Of a stretch of 15,887 nucleotides of DNA, positions 1 through 7,726 are shown piece after piece. The notes under the pieces are model-generated. The model made no database searches, was not told the origin of the DNA, and saw only the letters and a program-made list of their open reading frames with translations. The stretch covers positions 1-15,887 of the forward strand of contig CAAGNN010000021.1 in assembly GCA_900771325.1 (NCBI GenBank), in the 5' to 3' direction. A program made the translations under genes and the position numbers. Position 1 is the first letter of the stretch. Every line of letters starts with the position of its first letter. This stretch comes from Kiritimatiellia bacterium. GTDB lineage: Bacteria > Verrucomicrobiota > Kiritimatiellia > RFP12 > DVOR01.

Positions 1-1661
1 AGCACGAGCGCGTAGAGGCCCCAGGTGCAGGAGATGGCCACGAGGTTGTAGGAGGCCTTCTGGAAGAAGCAGGTGGCGAGGGCGGTCAGGAGGAACCAGA
101 GCGCGCCGCCGCCGAAGGCCGCGCGGAGTTTGTCGCCGGTGCGCCAGAGGCTGTGGGCGGTGAGGAGGAGGGCCGCGAGGCAGCGGAGAGCAGCGTTGAG
201 CCAGCCGGGCTCGTAGTTGAGCGCGGGGCAGACGAAGCAGTTGCCCACGCCGATGAAGGCAAAGATGACCAGCAAGCCGAGGGCGGCGGCGCGGCCGAGC
301 GCGGCGAGAATGGGGTCGCGCAGGCGGTGCCCGAGTTCGACAACGGTCATCACCAAGCCCGCGTGGAGGAGGGCGATGACGCCGAACTGCGCTTGGAGGC
401 AGGGCAGACAGAGGGGCGCACTGGCCGCGAGGAGGAGGGCCAGGGGGCCGGTCACCCACAGCGTCCGGCGCTCGCCGCGAACGCGCAGGAGGGCGCTCAG
501 GGCCGCGTAGGTGCCGGCGAGGATAAGGGCGCAGGCGAAGTTGGCGTACTCGCCGCACCCAAAGCAGAGGCGGGCCACCCAGAAGAAGGCCTCGGCCACG
601 GGGAGAGCGGCCAGCGTCAGGGCCGGGACACGCCACTGGCGGCGGATGAGGTGACCAAAGAAGGCCGCCAGCCAGAGGAGGTGGAGGGCGAGGGTCCAGG
701 TGCCCGAGAGCGCGTGCTCGCCGGCGGTCAGGGTGATGGCCCAGGTGAGGAGAAAGGCAAAGACCGTGAGCGCCTCCCACTTGCGCCAGATGGCCCCGGC
801 GGCAATGAGCATTATCAGCAGGCCGAGGTAGAGATAGAGGTGCGCGAGGTTGGGGTTGGGCGTGGGCAACAGGGCCGGGGTCAGGAGCCCGCCGGCCGTG
901 ACAAGGGCGGCCACCGAAGGCAAGCGCAGCCCGAGGGCCATCGCGCCGGCACCCAGGGTGAGCGCACCCATCAGCGCAAAGCCCGCGCCCAGCGGCAGGA
1001 GCTGGAAGCGCATCGTGGCCGCGTAGACCGTGAAGTAGAGCAGGACGGTGCCAATGGCCGCGCCGCCTTCGCCCAGCACCCGGTAGCGCCCGCGCAGGAG
1101 CCGTAGCCCCACGCCGATAAGCGCCGCGCCCGCCGCCGTCAACATCAGCACCCGCCCGAGCGGCCCTAGGAGGCTGTGCTCAATCATCCAGCGGACGAGG
1201 AAGGAGGCGCCGACGATGACCGTCAGCACGCCCACGCGGATGAGCCAATGGACAGCCAGCGCCGCTTCGTAGGGCATCGCCTGCTTTGGCGCAAAGCGTC
1301 CGCGCACCAGGAACCAATCGCGCACGAACGCGCCCACCTTGGCCAGGAAGGCATCCACCGACTCGGGCCAGGGCTCCGGCGCGGGCACCTCCGCCACCGG
1401 CGGCGGAGGTGGGGTTGTCTTGGGCTGCGCGGGCGTTGCCCCGCGCGTTAACACCGGCGCAGGAACCACGCTTGGGGCCGGGCTCTTCCTAGGCTGCGCG
1501 GGCGTTGCCTCGCGCGGGGGCTGGGGCGGCAAGCGCATCAGCAGCACGCGCAACATCTCCTGGTTCTCCCGGGCAAGGCGCGCGGCGGCCACGCTGTTGA
1601 CGATAATGGCGACAAGCCCGCCTAGCAGGCCGAGGGGGATCAAGAAGAAGAGCACTGCCAT
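1..1661 (-). CDS. DUF2339-type polytopic membrane protein, 3' end missing
   Basis: The frame is open from an ATG at 1661 to the window edge, giving 553 residues without a stop. A GAAAGGAG ribosome binding site sits 7 bases or so before the ATG. Seen: an N-terminal membrane helix (about residues 3-23), a short charged helix that could coil (27-42), a Pro/Ala-rich linker (44-100), then repeated hydrophobic segments from about residue 138 to the edge, separated by short basic loops. The stretches around residues 196-270 (GEGGAAIGTVLLYF, then the TAGGLLTPALLP region) resemble the predicted membrane protein family DUF2339, whose members are large (often 800-1000 aa), so perhaps half is shown. Function of the family is unknown. 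It is the last visible gene of an operon with a two-component system and an exported Cys-rich protein, 29 bases after the latter. The linker contains a duplicated TPAQP-type segment. Family call by pattern recognition only. Confidence 0.8.
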   Translation of the reverse strand, partial: MAVLFFLIPLGLLGGLVAIIVNSVAAARLARENQEMLRVLLMRLPPQPPREATPAQPRKSPAPSVVPAPVLTRGATPAQPKTTPPPPPVAEVPAPEPWPESVDAFLAKVGAFVRDWFLVRGRFAPKQAMPYEAALAVHWLIRVGVLTVIVGASFLVRWMIEHSLLGPLGRVLMLTAAGAALIGVGLRLLRGRYRVLGEGGAAIGTVLLYFTVYAATMRFQLLPLGAGFALMGALTLGAGAMALGLRLPSVAALVTAGGLLTPALLPTPNPNLAHLYLYLGLLIMLIAAGAIWRKWEALTVFAFLLTWAITLTAGEHALSGTWTLALHLLWLAAFFGHLIRRQWRVPALTLAALPVAEAFFWVARLCFGCGEYANFACALILAGTYAALSALLRVRGERRTLWVTGPLALLLAASAPLCLPCLQAQFGVIALLHAGLVMTVVELGHRLRDPILAALGRAAALGLLVIFAFIGVGNCFVCPALNYEPGWLNAALRCLAALLLTAHSLWRTGDKLRAAFGGGALWFLLTALATCFFQKASYNLVAISCTWGLYALV

Positions 1662-1690
1662 CGGGCGACTCCTTTCGGTTGGGAGGATGT

Positions 1691-2389
1691 TTAGCGGCGG
1701 CCTTCGCCCTTGCAACTACGGCAGCGCTCGGTGAAGGGCTCCTCGCCCTTCTTGGGGCGGCCATCGACCACGCCGGTGCCCGAGCAGCGCGAGCAGAGCG
1801 GCCGCAGTCCCTCGCCCTTACACGCGCGGCAGAGCTCCTCGCCGGTGCCCTTGCACGCGTCGCACGGCGTGGCGAAGACAACCGCTTCGCCTGGCTTGGG
1901 GCGCTTGGGCGCGGTCTGCCCCTCGCCCTTGCAACGGCGGCAGAGGGTGAACTTCAGGCCCTGGCAACTCTTGCACGTGGCCGGATAGGTGTGGGCCAGG
2001 CGGGCGTAATCCTCCGGCGAAAGGGCGGCCAACTCCGCGCGGTCGGCATAGGCCGAAGCGATGGGCACGAGGCCGGCGGCCAACTGCGCGTGCTCATAGG
2101 CCTGATGGCGCGTGCGCCAAAAGTCAAGCTTCTCGGCGGCATTGAGCAACCGCGGGCACATCCCCTTCCCCTTACAGGCCGGGCAAGGCATCTGCAACGT
2201 CAAGCCCTTGACAATCCGCACGCCCCGCGCCTCGCGCTCAGCCGTCCCGCTGCCCTTACACATTCGGCAAACATCGACCTTGGTGGTGGGCAGCCCGGTC
2301 GGCGGGGGAACTAGACTCTTGACTTCAGGCGCGGCAAAGGCGCAGACCGCCAGGCAGCAGAGCAGCGAGAGGCGCAGGAGAGCGAACAT
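1691..2389 (-). CDS. exported protein with repeated CxxCxGxG zinc-finger motifs (DnaJ-like, no J domain)
   Basis: 232 aa. The start at 2389 is chosen because it follows an AAAGGA site and opens a clear signal peptide (hydrophobic residues 4-19, AFA-A cleavage near 19/20); the longer reading into the upstream gene is not supported. The mature protein has eight CxxC pairs at Cys41, 69, 139, 150, 176, 187, 199 and 223 (first Cys of each), most in the form CxxCxGxG, the zinc-binding repeat of the DnaJ cysteine-rich domain. Eight pairs would suit four zinc sites. There is no J domain and no DnaJ C-terminal domain. A helical, Cys-free stretch (about 80-135) separates the first two pairs from the rest. 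Export is inferred from the signal peptide. The gene lies 22 bases after the NtrC-like regulator and 29 before the membrane protein, so it is probably co-transcribed. Role unknown; protein binding or metal-dependent structure is a guess. Confidence 0.85.
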   Translation of the reverse strand: MFALLRLSLLCCLAVCAFAAPEVKSLVPPPTGLPTTKVDVCRMCKGSGTAEREARGVRIVKGLTLQMPCPACKGKGMCPRLLNAAEKLDFWRTRHQAYEHAQLAAGLVPIASAYADRAELAALSPEDYARLAHTYPATCKSCQGLKFTLCRRCKGEGQTAPKRPKPGEAVVFATPCDACKGTGEELCRACKGEGLRPLCSRCSGTGVVDGRPKKGEEPFTERCRSCKGEGRR

Positions 2390-2411
2390 ACGAATCCTTT
2401 CACGTGGGGCT

Positions 2412-3772
<1,361 letters not shown>

Positions 3773-3776
<4 letters not shown>

Positions 3777-4948
3777 CGGCTGCTCCTTTCTGCGGCGGAA
3801 CCCAGGGCGCGGATACGGCGTTCGGCGCGCGGGAAGCGGAGGGTAAAGCAGGTGCCCTGACCCGTGTGGCTGGCGCAGGTAATCGTGCCGCCGTGCGATT
3901 GGACAATCCGCCGGACAATCATCAGGCCCAGACCGTTCCCCTTGGCCTTGGTGGTCACGTAGGGGTCGAAGATCCGCCCAAGGAGCTCGGCGGGAATGCC
4001 CGCGCCATTGTCGAGAATGGAGACATCGACCGTCGCGTCGGCCACGGTCACCGTCACGCCGATGCGCCCGCCGTCGGCCACCGCGTCCATCGCGTTCTTG
4101 AGGAGATTAAAGAAGACCTGCTCGAGCTGCTGGCCATCGAGGAAGATATCCGGCACTCCCTCGGGGATCGCCACCTGCACGGCAATGTGGCGCTGCTCGA
4201 GGTCCGGCCCCAAGAGCCGCAGTGTGGCCTCGAGCACCTCGCGCACCGACCCGCGCACCAGCGTCGGCTTGGCCGGGCGAATAGCCGTCAGGAAACGGCG
4301 GATAATCCCATCCAGCCGCCCAACCTCCTGCTCGGCCACGGCAACCAGCCCCAGCAGCCGATCGCGCGTGGCCCCCTCCGCCTCCTTCTTCAGCGCGCGC
4401 GTGAGCAGCTGCAGATGAATGTTGAGCGCGTTGAGGGGGTTGCCGATCTCGTGGGCCACCCCGGCCGCCAAGGTCTTGACCGCCGCCAGGCGCTCATCGG
4501 CCAAGGCATCCTCCTCGGCCCGGTGTTCGCGCGTGACGTCGCGCAACATCAGCAGGAGGGCCGGCTGCTCGCCCACCGAAATCGGCCGCGCATAGTAGGA
4601 GATAAAGCGATGCTCGGGGTACGAGAGCTCCACCTCACGCGCCTCCACCTGCTCCCAATCGCCCGCCTTCGCGCCCATCAGCCCCTCCACTCCCCACTCG
4701 CGCAGGTGCCGCGCCAGACTCTGCCCCCGGCTCTGCGCCAACGAAAAGCCCACCATCCGCTCCGCCGCCCCGTTCGCATAGAGCGCCACCAACTGACCAT
4801 CCAGCACCAACACCCCCTCGTCAATCGACTGAAAGAGCGTCTCCAGCAGCCCGTGCTCCCGCGCCAACTCCGAAATGTTGGCCGACAGCACCGGCGCGTC
4901 TATCCGGTCCAACCGCGAAACAAACTTGTCCAGAAAACCTTTGCGCAT
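3773..4948 (-). CDS. soluble PAS-domain sensor histidine kinase (NtrB-like)
   Basis: 391 aa from the ATG at 4948. Domains: an N-terminal PAS-like sensor region (about 30-140, with SIDEGVLVLDG), a HisKA domain with the H box AHEIGNPLNAL (phospho-acceptor H166), and an HATPase_c domain with N box NLLKNAMDAV (281-290), G1 box DNGAGIP (313-319) and F/G2 boxes FDPYVTTK and GNGLGL (327-342). No transmembrane segment is visible, so it should sense a cytoplasmic signal. This layout matches NtrB/AtoS-type partners of NtrC regulators, and the cognate regulator gene overlaps its stop codon. Longer in-frame starts exist upstream (up to 5059) but run through non-coding repeats. The ATG at 4948 is preferred because a perfect extended -10 box lies six bases before it, predicting a leaderless message. 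It heads a four-gene operon. Confidence 0.94.
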
Positions 4949-4963
4949 ACCCCTAGTGTAGCA
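4949..4963 (-). promoter_or_regulatory. extended -10 promoter of the histidine kinase operon, leaderless
   Basis: Read on the minus strand, the sequence is TGC-TACACT-AGGGGT followed by the ATG at 4948. The extended TG and the hexamer TACACT fit a housekeeping -10, and the six-base gap puts the expected transcription start at the A of ATG. There is no Shine-Dalgarno site and no clear -35. Just upstream (4968-4984) two copies of the palindrome GGCGCGCC sit one base apart and could be an operator or simply repeat debris. Confidence 0.65.
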
Positions 4964-5012
4964 CATTGGCGCGCCGGGCGCGCCGTGAGGCGCTCGCTGC
5001 GCTCGCGAGGAC

Positions 5013-5074
5013 GGATGACAGATAACAGATGGCAGAAACAAGCACCGTTCACTGTTCACCCTTCATCGTTCACC
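5013..5074 (+). repeat. degenerate heptanucleotide tandem repeats
   Basis: 5013-5040 reads in seven-base steps as GGATGAC, AGATAAC, AGATGGC, AGAAACA. 5047-5074 reads as GTTCACT, GTTCACC, CTTCATC, GTTCACC. The first block has the same unit (RGATRAC) as the array that follows the sigma factor gene at 13978. These two blocks sit in the non-coding island between two divergent promoters (4949-5525). Confidence 0.7.
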
Positions 5075-5095
5075 ATCCGCAGGGCCCCTCGCCAA

Positions 5096-5132
5096 GTTAT
5101 CGACAGGCTCTGTCGATAACCCTGTCGATAAC
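5096..5132 (+). repeat. perfect 11-bp hairpin plus third copy of GTTATCGACAG
   Basis: GTTATCGACAG at 5096-5106 is followed after three bases by its exact reverse complement (5110-5120) and, one base later, by the same reverse complement again (5122-5132). The core TTATCGACA differs at one base from the DnaA box TTATCCACA, which I note without claiming an origin. The hairpin could also halt or stabilise transcripts; it lies in the divergent intergenic island. Confidence 0.7.
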
Positions 5133-5159
5133 TCCCCTTCTAGACCGGGTTCTAAGCGC

Positions 5160-5216
5160 ACCCGCCCCGGGTCCACCTCGAACCCGGGGCGGATCGACCT
5201 CGAACCCGGGGCGGAT
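5160..5216 (+). repeat. 22-bp-period repeat, copy 1 (with inverted first unit)
   Basis: An inverted unit (ACCCGCCCCGGGT, 5160-5172) is followed by two direct units ending at 5194 and 5216, each carrying CTCGAACCCGGGGCGGAT. The step is exactly 22 bases. The same unit forms the longer arrays at 12163-12263 and 12405-12505, and the latter has the same inverted unit at its left edge. No coding potential is seen. Confidence 0.8.
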
Positions 5217-5343
5217 GCAAAAACGGCCCTGTCCGGCCAAAATGTGGAATGGGGGTAGAAGAACAGCCCGGGGCTATGGGCCGTGAGATGCGCGCTGCGC
5301 TCGCGTGAGGAGAACCTGCGGGCCGGAACTCAGCGTTTTGCGT

Positions 5344-5379
5344 CGCCCGTTCTGACGGGCCGCGTCCCCGCGGCCCACC
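5344..5379 (+). repeat. REP-like double hairpin, copy 1
   Basis: Two adjacent hairpins: GCCCGT-TCTG-ACGGGC and CCGCG-TCCC-CGCGG. A copy with one base change is at 12130-12165, a variant at 12308-12340 and an inverted copy at 12354-12384. The rest of 5217-5475 is GC-rich and shows no gene or other clear signal. Confidence 0.75.
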
Positions 5380-5475
5380 TCGCGTAGCCGCCCCCTTCTC
5401 GCGGGCGACAGCCCGCACTTCACGGCCCGAGGGGCCTCCCTCACGCAGGCAGCCAGGCCCGCACCTCTCGCGCCG

Positions 5476-5503
5476 CTAACCGCTAGCTGTTAACAGCTAA
5501 CCG
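5476..5503 (+). repeat. heptanucleotide repeats upstream of the hydrolase gene
   Basis: Four seven-base steps: CTAACCG, CTAGCTG, TTAACAG, CTAACCG. The third unit contains TTAACA (5490-5495), which is placed 18 bases before the -10 of the next gene, so the repeat may supply a -35 element. Confidence 0.65.
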
Positions 5504-5525
5504 CTCCTTTTGCTACGATACGGCT
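5490..5525 (+). promoter_or_regulatory. promoter of the alpha/beta hydrolase gene, leaderless
   Basis: -35 candidate TTAACA (5490-5495), 18-base spacer, extended -10 TGC-TACGAT (5511-5519), then ACGGCT and the ATG at 5526. The six-base distance from -10 to ATG equals that at the kinase, BioD-fusion and sigma genes. No Shine-Dalgarno site fits between them, so the message is predicted to be leaderless. Confidence 0.65.
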
Positions 5526-6233
5526 ATGACACAGGAAGAACTCTCCTTTCAAGGGTGCCGCGTGGTGCGGTTGAGGCCAGAGGCACCGACGCGCGGCACG
5601 TTGGTGTGGTTTCACGGCGGCGGCTGGATGATTGAGCTGGGCGAGGATGCCCTCACCTGGGGGCGCGATGTGGCCGAGCGCTGCGCCCTCGAGGTGCTGA
5701 TGCCCGATTACCCCCTCGCCCGCGAGCACCCCTACCCCGCCTCCAACGCCTGGTGCACCGCCTTCTGGCGCCACTGCTTCCAGTCCCTCCCCGGCCCCCT
5801 CTACCTCGGTGGCGACTCCGCCGGCGCCCACCTCGCCCTCTGCGCCCTTCCGGCCGGCCGCCCCGCCAAGGCCGCCTTTGTCTACCCCGTGACGACCCTC
5901 CTGCCAGTGCGCGACGCGGGCTCCTGGAAGGCCTACCACAAGCCCTGGCCCCTCTCCCCGCGCCTGATGGACTACTTCTACGACGCCTATTGCCCCAACC
6001 TTGCCGACCGTTATGGTGCCTCCCCCCTCGAGCAGCTCGAGGCCATCCCCCCCACCCTCCTCATCACCGCCACCGACGACATCCTGGCCGACCAGCAGAC
6101 CGACTTCGCCCGCCGCTTTGGCGCCCGCCAGCTTCTCTACCACGGCGCGCACCACATCTTCCTCTCCCGCCCCGACGGCGCCCCCTTCCGCCAACGCGCC
6201 CTCGACGACCTCGCCGAGTGGCTAGCGGAATAG
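5526..6233 (+). CDS. alpha/beta hydrolase, HSL-like esterase family
   Basis: 235 aa. Near the N terminus is the oxyanion-hole motif HGGGW (30-34). The nucleophile elbow is GDSAG (96-100, Ser98). The likely acid is Asp185 in TATDDIL and the likely base His210 in GAHHIF, so the triad is complete. HGGG plus GDSAG is typical of the hormone-sensitive-lipase (type IV) carboxylesterases, but the protein is short for that family (usually about 300 aa) and lacks most of the N-terminal cap. No signal peptide, so it should be cytoplasmic. Substrate unknown; a short acyl ester is likely from the family. It is a single-gene unit, convergent with mnmE, with its own leaderless-type promoter. Its stop codon is followed at once by a heptad repeat array. 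Confidence 0.9.
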   Translation: MTQEELSFQGCRVVRLRPEAPTRGTLVWFHGGGWMIELGEDALTWGRDVAERCALEVLMPDYPLAREHPYPASNAWCTAFWRHCFQSLPGPLYLGGDSAGAHLALCALPAGRPAKAAFVYPVTTLLPVRDAGSWKAYHKPWPLSPRLMDYFYDAYCPNLADRYGASPLEQLEAIPPTLLITATDDILADQQTDFARRFGARQLLYHGAHHIFLSRPDGAPFRQRALDDLAEWLAE

Positions 6234-6370
6234 CTGACAGCGGACAGCCGACAGCGGACAGCCGCTAACGCGACGGGCAATCCAATGGCCCAATAGGTGA
6301 TTTCCCACGGCTCAGACGGGCACTCCACATCGAGCGCCAGCGCTGTCAGCTGTCGGCTGTCAGCTGTCAG
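6234..6370. repeat. 137-bp inverted-repeat element between convergent genes
   Basis: Left arm 6234-6261 reads CTGACAG, CGGACAG, CCGACAG, CGGACAG. The reverse complement of the right arm 6343-6370 reads CTGACAG, CTGACAG, CCGACAG, CTGACAG, giving 26 of 28 matches. The left arm starts on the base after the hydrolase stop and the right arm ends on the base before the mnmE stop. The 81 bases between show no gene. A transcript would fold into a long hairpin, so it may act as a two-way terminator or 3' end stabiliser; no U tract is present. Confidence 0.7.
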
Positions 6371-7726
6371 CTATTTCCCAACGCAAAACCTCGCAAAGAC
6401 CGTGTCCAGCAAATCCTCGCTGTAGACGCGGCCGAGGAGGCGGCCGAGGGCTTCGGCACCGCGGCGGAGGAGTTGCGCGGCCGGGACGTAGCCCAGTTCG
6501 CCGCGCGCCAGGCACCCCTGCGCCTCTTGGAGCGCAGCGTGGGCCTCGGTGACCCCCTGGAGCTGACGCTCGTTGGCCAGCGCGGCGTGAGCCATCTCCC
6601 CGGCCGAGAGGTTGAGGGCCTGACGCAGCAGCGCGCAGACACGATCGCGGGCGGCGGCGGGGTCGGCCAAGGCGCTGATGCGCGCGGTCTCGGGCGGAAA
6701 GCCGGGCGGGAGGGGAGAAGCAGGGGCGAGCTCGGCCTTGGTAATGAGGGCGATGGCCCCGGCGGGCGGGGGCGCGGAGGCGGGGTCATCGGCCGCCGAA
6801 AGGTAGAGCACCAGGTCGGCGCGGGCCAAGAGGTCGCGGGCGCGGGCCACCCCCTCGCGCTCGATGGCACCGGGGGCCTCGCGCAGACCGGCGGTGTCGG
6901 TCAGGCGCAGGGGCACGCCATCGAGGAGGAAAGTCTCCTCAATCGCGTCGCGCGTTGTGCCGGGCTCGGCGCTGACAATCGCGCGGTCGTAGCCCAACAG
7001 GAGGTTGAGCAGCGTGGACTTGCCGGCGTTGGGCTTGCCGGCGAGGACCACGAGGGCCCCGTCGCGCACCAAGCGCGCCTCGCGCCAGCTCCCGCGCAGG
7101 GCGGAAAGTTGCGCCTCCAGCCCCGAGAGGCGCTCGCCGAGGGAGGCGAAGAAGGCCTCGGGCAGTTCGCCCTCCTCGAAGTCGAGGGCGTGCTCGAGGT
7201 CGGCCGAGAGGGCGAGGGTGCCCTCATAGAGCGGGGCGAGGGTGGCGCCGAGGCGGCCCTGGAGGTTGGCGCGGGCGGCCCGTTCGGCGCGCGGGGTGCG
7301 GGCGGCAATGAGGTCAGCCACCGCCTCAGCCTGGGTGAGGTCGAGCCGACCATTGAGAAAGGCGCGGCGGGTGAACTCGCCCGGACCGGCCGGGGTCGCC
7401 CCCAACTGCCAGAGGCGCTCGAGGACGCGCGCGGTGATGACCGGCGACCCGTGGCAACAGAGCTCGACGGTGTCCTCGCCGGTGTAGCTGTGCGGGGCGC
7501 GGAAGAAGAGGAGAAGCGCGTCGTCGAGCACCTCCCCGGCCTCGCCCAAGAGCTTGGCGTAGGCGAAGGTCCCCGGCGCGCGCGCACTCGGCGGCGGCGA
7601 GAGGCGCGTGAGCGCATCGGCAATCGCGTAGACCCCCGCCCCACTCAGGCGGATGACGGCCACGCCCCCCACCCCGGGCGCCGTAGCGACCGCAGCGATC
7701 GGGACATTAGAGGAGGCTTCGGGCAT
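6371..7726 (-). CDS. mnmE: tRNA modification GTPase MnmE
   Basis: 451 aa, normal length (E. coli 454). With MnmG (not in the window) it installs the C5 carboxymethylaminomethyl-type group on wobble uridine 34 of certain tRNAs. Seen: the N-terminal folate-binding domain with IAAVATAPGVGGVAVIRLSG, the helical domain, and an inserted G domain with G1 GKPNAGKS (230-237), G2 GTTRD (256-260) and G3 DTAG (277-280). The C terminus is FCVGK with the family's conserved Cys448. Odd: the G4 motif, normally NKxD, reads TKAE (about 329-332). The start overlaps the end of the hemC-cobA-hemD gene by 20 bases in another frame, so translation is probably coupled and mnmE is the last gene of that operon. MnmE is not otherwise linked to tetrapyrroles. 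Stop TAG at 6371-6373 abuts a heptad repeat. Confidence 0.97.
   Translation of the reverse strand: MPEASSNVPIAAVATAPGVGGVAVIRLSGAGVYAIADALTRLSPPPSARAPGTFAYAKLLGEAGEVLDDALLLFFRAPHSYTGEDTVELCCHGSPVITARVLERLWQLGATPAGPGEFTRRAFLNGRLDLTQAEAVADLIAARTPRAERAARANLQGRLGATLAPLYEGTLALSADLEHALDFEEGELPEAFFASLGERLSGLEAQLSALRGSWREARLVRDGALVVLAGKPNAGKSTLLNLLLGYDRAIVSAEPGTTRDAIEETFLLDGVPLRLTDTAGLREAPGAIEREGVARARDLLARADLVLYLSAADDPASAPPPAGAIALITKAELAPASPLPPGFPPETARISALADPAAARDRVCALLRQALNLSAGEMAHAALANERQLQGVTEAHAALQEAQGCLARGELGYVPAAQLLRRGAEALGRLLGRVYSEDLLDTVFARFCVGK

Noticed and set aside
153..1106. Long plus-strand open frame (317 codons) opposite the DUF2339 gene
   Set aside because: Low-complexity Glu/Gly/Ala/Arg product typical of the antisense of GC-rich coding DNA; the minus-strand frame has a ribosome binding site and clear membrane helices.
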